From positions 1 through 12,067 of the forward strand of contig WLIM01000018.1 of the NCBI GenBank assembly GCA_009702205.1: a stretch of 12,067 bases of DNA, in the 5' to 3' direction. Origin of the DNA: Actinomycetota bacterium. Lineage in GTDB: Bacteria; Actinomycetota; Actinomycetes; Nanopelagicales; Nanopelagicaceae. A program made the translations under genes and the position numbers. Each line of letters starts with the position of its first letter. Position 1 is the first letter of the stretch. Below are positions 6,259 to 12,067 of the stretch, in pieces. The notes under the pieces were generated by a model. The model had not been told where the DNA came from, did not search any database, and saw only the letters and a program-made list of their open reading frames with translations.

Positions 6259-7689
6259 ATGTTTAAGAATTCTGCTGAGATTTTCGCTTTCATTAAGAAA
6301 GAAGATGTAAAGCTAATCGATGTTCGCTTTATCGATCTTCCAGGTATACAACACCACTTCAACGTTCCAGTTGAATCATTTGACGAAGCAGTTTTTACTG
6401 ACGGTCTAATGTTCGACGGTTCTTCGATTCGTGGTTTCCAAGCAATTCACGAATCAGATATGAAGTTGCTGCCTATTCCAGAATCAGCATTCATTGATCC
6501 ATTCCGTGATGTAAAAACTTTGGTAATTCTATTCTCAGTTCACAACCCAATTGATAACACACCATACTCACGCGATCCACGTGGTGTTGTTGCAAAGGCT
6601 GTCGAATATCTAAAGGGAACTGGAATTGCAGATACTGCATTCTTCGCACCTGAAGCAGAGTTCTATGTATTTGATGCAATTCGTTTTAAGACTGGAATGA
6701 ATGAGTCTTACCACCACATCGATTCATACGAAGGCGCTTGGAACACTGGCGTCGAATATGATCCAGATGGAACTCCAAACCGCGGATACCGCACACGTAT
6801 TAAGGGTGGATATTTCCCAGTATCACCAACAGATCAATTCGCAGATCTTCGCGACCAGATGGTTATGAAGCTTGGCGAAGCTGGACTTCTTGTGGAACGT
6901 TCACACCACGAAGTTGGTACTGCAGGACAGATGGAAATTAACTATCGCTTCTCCGACATTCTTTCTGCAGGCGATGATGTTATGAAGTTTAAATACATCA
7001 TTAAGAACACTGCATGGGAAGCTGGAAAGACCGCAACATTTATGCCAAAGCCACTATTCGGCGATAACGGTTCAGGTATGCACGTTCACCAATCACTTTG
7101 GAAAGATGGCAAGCCATTGTTCTTCGGTGATGGCTACGGCGATCTTTCAGATATGGCTCGTTGGTATATCGGTGGACTTCTAAAGCATGCACCTTCTTTG
7201 CTTGCATTCACTAACCCAACAGTTAACTCATACCGCCGTCTTGTTCCAGGATATGAAGCGCCAGTAAACCTTGTTTACTCAGCTCGTAACCGTTCTGCAT
7301 GTATTCGTATTCCAATCACTGGTTCGAATCCAAAGGCAAAGCGAATTGAATTCCGTTGCCCAGATCCATCATCAAACCCATACCTAGCATTCGCTGCAAT
7401 GCTTATGGCTGGACTAGATGGAATCCAGAACAAGATTGAGCCACCAAAGCCAGTCGATAAGGATTTGTACGAATTGGAAGGCGCAGAAGCCGATGCGATT
7501 CAACAAGTTCCAGGTTCACTAGATGCAGTTCTAGATAACCTAGAAGCCGATCATGAGTTCCTACTTAAGGGTGGCGTATTCACAAAGGATCTAATCGAAA
7601 CTTGGATCACTTGGAAGCGTAAGGAAGAAGTGGATTACGTCCGCTTGCGTCCACATCCAGCTGAGTTCGAACTTTATTTCGATCTCTAA
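6259..7689 (+). CDS. glnA: Glutamine synthetase type I, adenylylatable form
   Basis: Makes glutamine from glutamate, ammonia and ATP in the cytoplasm; the main ammonia-assimilation enzyme, normally a dodecamer. The protein is 476 residues, close to the mycobacterial GlnA1 length. Motifs: FDGSSIRGF (52-60), metal-site glutamates in EAEFYVF (132-138), SHHEVGTAGQMEINY (215-229), NGSGMHVHQS (270-279), the active-site loop NRSACIRIP (344-352) and EFRCPDPSSNPY (364-375). Tyr404 in DKDLYELEGAE sits where GlnE adenylylates type I-beta enzymes. Start is ATG 6259 with GGGAG 4 nt upstream. It is flanked by its own promoter and a strong terminator, so it is monocistronic. Codon choice is more C-ended for Phe, Asn, His and Tyr than in neighbours, as expected for a highly expressed gene. 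Confidence 0.98.
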   Translation: MFKNSAEIFAFIKKEDVKLIDVRFIDLPGIQHHFNVPVESFDEAVFTDGLMFDGSSIRGFQAIHESDMKLLPIPESAFIDPFRDVKTLVILFSVHNPIDNTPYSRDPRGVVAKAVEYLKGTGIADTAFFAPEAEFYVFDAIRFKTGMNESYHHIDSYEGAWNTGVEYDPDGTPNRGYRTRIKGGYFPVSPTDQFADLRDQMVMKLGEAGLLVERSHHEVGTAGQMEINYRFSDILSAGDDVMKFKYIIKNTAWEAGKTATFMPKPLFGDNGSGMHVHQSLWKDGKPLFFGDGYGDLSDMARWYIGGLLKHAPSLLAFTNPTVNSYRRLVPGYEAPVNLVYSARNRSACIRIPITGSNPKAKRIEFRCPDPSSNPYLAFAAMLMAGLDGIQNKIEPPKPVDKDLYELEGAEADAIQQVPGSLDAVLDNLEADHEFLLKGGVFTKDLIETWITWKRKEEVDYVRLRPHPAEFELYFDL

Positions 7690-7698
7690 GAGATTAGC

Positions 7699-7730
7699 AA
7701 AAAGCCCTCCAAGAAATTGGGGGGCTTTTT
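7699..7730 (+). terminator. Rho-independent terminator of glnA
   Basis: A 12-bp stem pairs AAAAAGCCCTCC (7699-7710) with GGGGGGCTTTTT (7719-7730) around the 8-nt loop AAGAAATT. One T-G wobble interrupts the helix. The GC-rich core is followed by five T residues, and the hairpin starts 9 nt after the glnA stop. This isolates glnA transcription from the nickel permease gene. Confidence 0.93.
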
Positions 7731-7775
7731 CATTTCAAGTAGCGCTTGGGAACATTCTCAGGTATTTTTTGCTAC

Positions 7776-7792
7776 TTGCAAATGATTTGCAT
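7776..7792 (+). promoter_or_regulatory. Nur-type (nickel-responsive Fur-family) operator candidate
   Basis: The sequence reads TTGCAA-ATGAT-TTGCAT, which contains the perfect 15-bp palindrome TGCAAATGATTTGCA (7777-7791). The Streptomyces Nur box, from memory, is TTGCAA-N5-TTGCAA, so only the last base differs. It lies 20 bases before the start codon of a NiCoT nickel/cobalt permease, as expected for repression by nickel-loaded Nur. No confident -10/-35 pair could be fixed around it (TATTTT at 7763-7768 is a possible -10), so the repression geometry is unresolved. Confidence 0.6.
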
Positions 7793-7812
7793 CTAATAAA
7801 GGCGGGGTATTT

Positions 7813-9000
7813 ATGAATCAGGTAGCGACACCGCCGCAACGCATCCCCCTAAAAGAGCGCCTAACTCGAGACGAATGGCGTCGTATGGCAGCAATGTTCG
7901 GCTTCATTGCATTCCTGCACATCGCTGGTTTTGTTCTTATGGGCTTAGCAGTTTCTGGAAAATACGAATTGAGCGATGGCACGCTCTTTGGTTGGGGCAC
8001 TGCTGCCCTGGCTTACACACTAGGCATGCGTCATGCCTTCGATGCTGATCACATTAGCGCGATCGATAACACCACTCGTAAATTAATGTCAGAAGGTAAG
8101 CGCCCGCTTGCAGTTGGCTTCTTCTTCTCACTAGGACATTCATCTGTTGTAGCAGTTCTAGCTATTCTCCTAAATTTTGGGATTAAGGCACTTGGCTCAC
8201 AACTTAAGGATGAAAATTCTTCGCTCCACCACTACACCGGCCTAATCGGCACAACGGTTTCTGGAACATTTTTAATGTTGATTGCGATTTTGAATCTAAT
8301 AGTTTTGATTTCAATAGTTAAAGTTTTCTCACAGATGCGCAAAGGTTCATACAATGAAGAAGAACTTGAGAAGCATTTAAATTCACGTGGTCTATTGATG
8401 CGCTTCTTTGGGCCAATCGCAAGACGCATCGATGCCAGTTGGAAAATGTATCCACTCGGAATCCTCTTCGGTCTTGGTTTTGATACTGCAACTGAAGTGG
8501 GCCTATTAGTTCTAGCTGGTACTTCCGTTATTGCTGGACTACCTTGGTGGGCAATTCTCTCTCTCCCATTTTTCTTTGCTGGTGGCATGAGCCTGCTCGA
8601 CACCATCGATGGATCATTTATGAATTTCGCGTATGGCTGGGCTTTTTCTAAACCAGTTCGCAAGGTTTACTACAACATAGTCATAACTGGTCTTTCAGTA
8701 GCTGTTGCCCTCTTTGTTGGCGGACTTGAAATCTTGCAAGTTATCTCAAATCAATTGAATTTAAGCGGTGGCTTCTGGAACTATGCCAATGATTTCAACC
8801 TTAATTCTGCTGGTTACATAATTGTTGCTGGCTTTGTGGTTGTCTGGTCGATTGCACTGCTTATTTGGCGATATGGCAATATTGAAGAGCGTTGGCACGA
8901 TAAAGCACATGCTGCGCAACTAGCACGTGGCGAAAATACCGATCACGTTGCAGCTGGCATTGAACTTGGCGAAATCAAAGACGGCTTCATAATCGACTAA
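7813..9000 (+). CDS. NiCoT-family nickel/cobalt permease (HoxN/NixA-like)
   Basis: A secondary transporter of 395 residues importing Ni2+ or Co2+ across the cytoplasmic membrane. The NiCoT signature RHAFDADHISAIDN occupies residues 73-86, with the H-x4-DH metal motif in the second membrane helix. Further family motifs are FSLGHSSVV (105-113), LGFDTATEVGLL (221-232) and GMSLLDTIDG (258-267). About eight hydrophobic helices are visible, with a large hydrophilic loop (about 175-212) and a cytoplasmic C-terminal tail containing WHDKAH (361-366). ATG 7813 follows a purine-rich AAAGGCGGGG. Signature residues alone do not separate nickel from cobalt, but the upstream Nur-like box points to nickel. 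No nickel enzyme is encoded in this window. Confidence 0.93.
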   Translation: MNQVATPPQRIPLKERLTRDEWRRMAAMFGFIAFLHIAGFVLMGLAVSGKYELSDGTLFGWGTAALAYTLGMRHAFDADHISAIDNTTRKLMSEGKRPLAVGFFFSLGHSSVVAVLAILLNFGIKALGSQLKDENSSLHHYTGLIGTTVSGTFLMLIAILNLIVLISIVKVFSQMRKGSYNEEELEKHLNSRGLLMRFFGPIARRIDASWKMYPLGILFGLGFDTATEVGLLVLAGTSVIAGLPWWAILSLPFFFAGGMSLLDTIDGSFMNFAYGWAFSKPVRKVYYNIVITGLSVAVALFVGGLEILQVISNQLNLSGGFWNYANDFNLNSAGYIIVAGFVVVWSIALLIWRYGNIEERWHDKAHAAQLARGENTDHVAAGIELGEIKDGFIID

Positions 9001-9045
9001 ACCTGCGATTAGTTATATCTAACTGCGCTGTGGGAGTATCGCGTA

Positions 9046-10644
9046 GTGATTGCCACTCAAAGCGTTGAACTCCGAGCTGGCGCAAGACTCTTAGTTAAAG
9101 ATGTAGCGGTACGAATCAACAGCGGGGATCGCATTGGATTCGTAGGGCGAAATGGCGCTGGTAAATCCACTCTCGCAAAATGTTTAGCAGGCGAAACACT
9201 TCCCGCTGGCGGCCAAATAACTAGAACTGGAACTATTGGCTATCTCCCCCAAGATCCTCGCACTGGAGATCAAGAGGAAACTGTAATAAATCGAATTCTC
9301 TCTGCTCGCGGATTAGATCAAATCGTCGTACGTATGCGCAAAGCTGAAGAAGCTATGGCAACCGCGAATCCTGAAGAGTTAGAACTCGCACTTGAACGTT
9401 ATGCAAGAGTAGATAGCGAATTTAATGCAGCTGGTGGTTACGGCGCATCTGCGGAAGCGGAATCAATCGCAACAAATTTGGGTTTACCAGAACGCTTATT
9501 CGAAGAGCCAATCCAGGTACTTTCTGGTGGGCAACGCCGTCGCGTCGAACTTGCCAGGCTTCTATTTAGTGGAGCGGAAACTCTGCTGCTTGATGAACCA
9601 ACAAACCACTTAGATGCCGAATCTATTAACTGGTTGCGCGACTACTTAACAAAATATTCGGGTGGACTTGTAGTTATCTCTCACGATGTTGCCTTAATCG
9701 AAACTGTTGTAAATAAAGTTTTCTACATAGATGCCAATCGGAATGTTATTGATGTTTACAACATGGGTTGGAAGAAGTATTTACTTCAGCGCGAAGCCGA
9801 TGAGCACCGCCGCAAGAAAGAACGTGCAAATGCCGAGAAGAAGGCTGAAATTTTGCAGAAGCAGGGCGAGAAAATGCGTGCAAAGGCTTCAAAAGCAACA
9901 GCTGCCCAGGGAATGCTACGTCGAGCTGAATCACTTATTTCCAATCTTGAAGATGTTCGCAAATCTGACAAAGTTGCAAAGCTTCGCTTTCCTACGCCAG
10001 CTCCTTGCGGCAAAACACCGCTTATGGCAACGGGATTGAGTAAGTCTTACGGTTCGCTAGAAATTTTCACCGACGTAGATTTGGCAATCGATAGATCTTC
10101 ACGAGTTGTTATTCTCGGGCTTAACGGCGCTGGAAAGACCACTCTGTTAAGCATTTTGGGTGGCACGAATCAAGCAGATACTGGCGAAATCTTGCCGGGC
10201 CATGGATTGAAAATTGGCTATTACACCCAGGAGCACGAGTCACTCGATTTCGAGCGAACTGTTCTCGAAAACATGCTCTCTGCTGGTGACAAAATCAGCG
10301 AACAACAAGCTCGACAAACTCTTGGTTCATTTTTATTCTCGGGCGATGATGTTCAAAAGCCAGTAAAAGTTTTGAGCGGTGGCGAACGAACAAGACTTGC
10401 ACTCGCAACTCTTGTTGTGGGATCTGCAAACGTTCTTCTACTCGATGAGCCAACAAACAACTTAGACCCTGCATCACGTGAAGAAATTCTTGCTGCCCTT
10501 GGTGAATATCAAGGCGCTGTAGTTCTTGTAAGCCACGATGTTGGCGCTGTGCAAGCTCTCAAACCAGAGCGTGTTCTACTGCTTCCAGATGGGGATGAAG
10601 ATTTATGGGGCAATCAGTATCTAGAACTAATTGCCCTCGAATAA
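9046..10644 (+). CDS. ABC-F family ATPase (ribosome-associated type)
   Basis: A 532-residue protein with two ABC ATPase domains and no membrane segments, hence ABC-F, a family whose characterised members act on translating ribosomes rather than in transport. Domain 1 has Walker A GRNGAGKST (34-42), LSGGQ (159-163), Walker B LLLDEP (180-185) and switch His213. Domain 2 has GLNGAGKT (358-365), LSGGE (443-447), LLLDEP (464-469) and His497. Between them lies a charged, probably coiled-coil linker (about 240-300, rich in Lys, Arg, Glu and Ala) that would reach the ribosomal E/P site. GTG 9046 is chosen because GGGAG (9032-9036) precedes it and IATQSVELRAGARLL matches the family N-terminus. It lies 45 bases after the nickel permease with no terminator between. 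Housekeeping or resistance role cannot be decided. Confidence 0.93.
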   Translation: MIATQSVELRAGARLLVKDVAVRINSGDRIGFVGRNGAGKSTLAKCLAGETLPAGGQITRTGTIGYLPQDPRTGDQEETVINRILSARGLDQIVVRMRKAEEAMATANPEELELALERYARVDSEFNAAGGYGASAEAESIATNLGLPERLFEEPIQVLSGGQRRRVELARLLFSGAETLLLDEPTNHLDAESINWLRDYLTKYSGGLVVISHDVALIETVVNKVFYIDANRNVIDVYNMGWKKYLLQREADEHRRKKERANAEKKAEILQKQGEKMRAKASKATAAQGMLRRAESLISNLEDVRKSDKVAKLRFPTPAPCGKTPLMATGLSKSYGSLEIFTDVDLAIDRSSRVVILGLNGAGKTTLLSILGGTNQADTGEILPGHGLKIGYYTQEHESLDFERTVLENMLSAGDKISEQQARQTLGSFLFSGDDVQKPVKVLSGGERTRLALATLVVGSANVLLLDEPTNNLDPASREEILAALGEYQGAVVLVSHDVGAVQALKPERVLLLPDGDEDLWGNQYLELIALE

Positions 10645-10659
10645 ATTTAGATCAATTAT

Positions 10660-11970
10660 TTAAGCGCGTAGTGCAACTGCAAATGCGCGGAAATCTTCAA
10701 CAAGTAAATCAATTTCTTCCTGGCCATGTGCCAGTGAAATTAACCATTGCTCATCAAGTCCCGGAGGTGTGATGATTCCGCGATTCATTGACCAGAGCCA
10801 TGAAAGTTCAGCGATCGCAAAGTCAGTTGCCTTGTAATCACGGTAATTGCGAACTGGATCTTTCGACCAAGTAACACAACCCTTCACTCCGAATCCAACT
10901 GTATGAGCTGGAAGTTGGAACTCTTCAATAATTGCAGTGATCCGATCAAGTGCTTGCTTATTGAAAGCCTCCGCTTTTGCAAGTGCCTCTTCGGTGCATA
11001 AACGATCCATTGCACGAAGACCTGCCATCGCTAGTGGATTGCCATTGAATGTTCCGAAGTGCGCCATCGCGCCAGTAGTAATGGTGTTCATAATTTCTGC
11101 CTTGCCACCGAATGCAGCAAGTGGAAGTCCACCGCCAATTGATTTAGCAAGACAAATTAAATCTGGCTGAACACCAATGCGGTGTGCTGCGCCTTGTGGG
11201 CCAGCTGTTAAACCAGTTTTAACTTCATCAAAAATTAAAACGATTCCATACTTTGTGCAGAGTTCGCGAACTCCTGCAAGATATCCCGCATCTGGAAGAA
11301 CAATTCCTAGATTCTCTAGAACTGGTTCCAAGATAAAGCAGGCAATTGATTCGTGATCACGAGCAAATATCTTCTCTAGAGCTGGAAGATTATTGAATGG
11401 AACTACGAAGACAATGCCAGCATTTACGCCTTCACCGATTACCGGATTTGGCTCTTCTGGATTACCAGCAAGATCTAGCGCAGGCTTTGCTGAAACTGTA
11501 AGTGGATCGTAGCTACCGTGATAACCGCCCTCTAACTTAACAATTGCAGATTTGCCAGTGAATGCCTTAGCTGTACGAACTGCATACATAGTGGCTTCAG
11601 TTCCAGAGTTTGCAAAGCGAACTTTCTCAATTCCAAAGCGCTTGCATAGACGTTCTGCGCCATCACGAGAAATTGGCGATGGTGTTACAAAGAGCGTTCC
11701 ACCGTCTAGCGCGGCCTTGGTTTCAGCAACAACATCTTCATTTAAGTGACCGGCAAGCATTGCGCCAAAGCCCATTGAAAGATCGAGGAGCTTGCGACCA
11801 TCAACATCTGTCATCCATGCGCCCTTAGCTGAAACGATGCTAATTGGATATGGATCCCAGTATTGGAAACTTGATGTTACGCCGAGTGGCGAAGAGTCTT
11901 TAGCAATAGTGCTTTCAACACCGGAAGCAAAAGTTGATTTTGAGAATAACGCCCACTCAGCTGCCATCAT
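10660..11970 (-). CDS. Class III PLP-dependent aminotransferase, glutamate-1-semialdehyde aminomutase-like
   Basis: A fold-type I PLP enzyme of 436 residues from ATG 11970. PLP-binding features: NSGTEAT (121-127, phosphate), GGYHG (148-152), DEVKTG (248-253, Asp248 to the pyridine nitrogen), Schiff-base Lys276 in CLAKSIGGGLPLAAFGG, and Thr307 in GTFNGNPL from the partner subunit. LAKSIGGGLP and the overall order place it with HemL-type enzymes rather than ornithine or GABA transaminases. The segment SSPLGVTSSFQYWDPYPI is typical of actinobacterial relatives annotated only as an aspartate aminotransferase family, so a heme role should not be assumed. ATG 11970 lacks a good Shine-Dalgarno, and the same frame continues upstream in coding-like sequence, so the true N-terminus is doubtful. 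It converges on the ABC-F gene with 15 bases between stops and no clear terminator. Confidence 0.9.
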   Translation of the reverse strand: MMAAEWALFSKSTFASGVESTIAKDSSPLGVTSSFQYWDPYPISIVSAKGAWMTDVDGRKLLDLSMGFGAMLAGHLNEDVVAETKAALDGGTLFVTPSPISRDGAERLCKRFGIEKVRFANSGTEATMYAVRTAKAFTGKSAIVKLEGGYHGSYDPLTVSAKPALDLAGNPEEPNPVIGEGVNAGIVFVVPFNNLPALEKIFARDHESIACFILEPVLENLGIVLPDAGYLAGVRELCTKYGIVLIFDEVKTGLTAGPQGAAHRIGVQPDLICLAKSIGGGLPLAAFGGKAEIMNTITTGAMAHFGTFNGNPLAMAGLRAMDRLCTEEALAKAEAFNKQALDRITAIIEEFQLPAHTVGFGVKGCVTWSKDPVRNYRDYKATDFAIAELSWLWSMNRGIITPPGLDEQWLISLAHGQEEIDLLVEDFRAFAVALRA

Positions 11971-12042
11971 TTCTTCAATACGTGATGGTGAAACTGGCGT
12001 GACGATGTTTGGGGTCTTACGGAAAGTCTGTGGTTCTAAAGT
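11971..12042 (-). other. Coding-like 5' extension of the aminotransferase frame, bounded by an in-frame TGA
   Basis: Upstream of ATG 11970 the same minus-strand frame is open for 24 codons and reads as plausible protein, including RKTPNIVTPVSPSRIEE. It joins smoothly to MMAAEWALF, resembling the RIAELxAxE N-terminus I recall from related aminotransferases. No ATG, GTG or TTG lies within it. It is closed by TGA at 12045-12043, and an ATG (12051-12049) lies just two codons further upstream. A rare start codon, a nonsense change or indel, or a sequence error could each explain this. Confidence 0.45.
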
Positions 12043-12067
12043 TCAGGTCATTTTGGAAAGAAGTACC

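Noticed and set aside
8232..8663. 143-codon minus-strand frame inside the nickel permease gene
   Set aside because: It is antisense to clear NiCoT motifs, and its composition is that of a reversed membrane protein gene.
9005..9028. Inverted repeat AGTTA-TATC-TAACT with outer GCG/CGC after the nickel permease as a terminator
   Set aside because: The stem is short and AT-rich, interrupted by an internal loop and has no U tract; read-through into the ABC-F gene is likely.
10642..10662. Bidirectional terminator between the ABC-F and aminotransferase genes
   Set aside because: The AT-rich gap forms only an imperfect, GC-free stem, so it would not be a convincing terminator.
1..12067. Mobile element, CRISPR array, defence island or other novel multi-gene system
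   Set aside because: I saw no direct-repeat arrays, transposase or integrase motifs, attachment sites or abrupt change in base composition; gene order is typical core actinobacterial.

Overview
The window looks like ordinary chromosomal core sequence from a small-genome actinobacterium of low to moderate G+C, by eye in the mid-40s percent. The lipB-lipA-(acyltransferase)-DUF4191-RDD-glnA block is an actinobacterial arrangement; M. tuberculosis Rv2217-Rv2220 is the comparable locus from memory. Together with tight gene packing and AT-leaning third positions, this suggests a freshwater planktonic lineage of the acI/Nanopelagicales type. That placement is inference; only the actinobacterial affiliation is well supported. 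I see no mobile elements, CRISPR arrays, tRNA or rRNA genes, and no gene-free stretch reaches 300 bases.

Layout. At the left edge, on the minus strand, an MMPL/RND-family membrane exporter is translationally coupled (GTGA overlap) to an FAD-dependent oxidoreductase of the phytoene desaturase/amine oxidase type, which runs off the window. Divergently, four plus-strand genes overlap end to end: lipB, lipA, a PlsC-like acyltransferase and a DUF4191 membrane protein. This is a lipoate-synthesis and membrane-lipid operon. A minus-strand RDD-domain membrane gene converges on it, and the two stop codons overlap by 4 nt.

Next, on the plus strand, comes glnA (adenylylatable type I glutamine synthetase). 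It has its own upstream regulatory region with GlnR-like half-sites, a good -10 and a hairpin-capable leader, and it ends in a strong intrinsic terminator. A NiCoT-family nickel/cobalt permease follows. Its upstream region carries a near-perfect match to the Streptomyces Nur (nickel-responsive Fur-family) operator as I remember it. Then comes an ABC-F ATPase, and convergent to it a class III aminotransferase related to glutamate-1-semialdehyde aminomutases, whose reading frame appears to extend upstream of the first usable ATG as far as an in-frame TGA.

Most genes are housekeeping. The points deserving a second look are regulatory and structural: the Nur-type box before the nickel permease, the 11-bp-phased GlnR-like half-sites before glnA, a weak IdeR/DtxR-like palindrome at the lipB promoter, and the disrupted-looking 5' end of the aminotransferase. 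I found no convincing undescribed multi-gene system.
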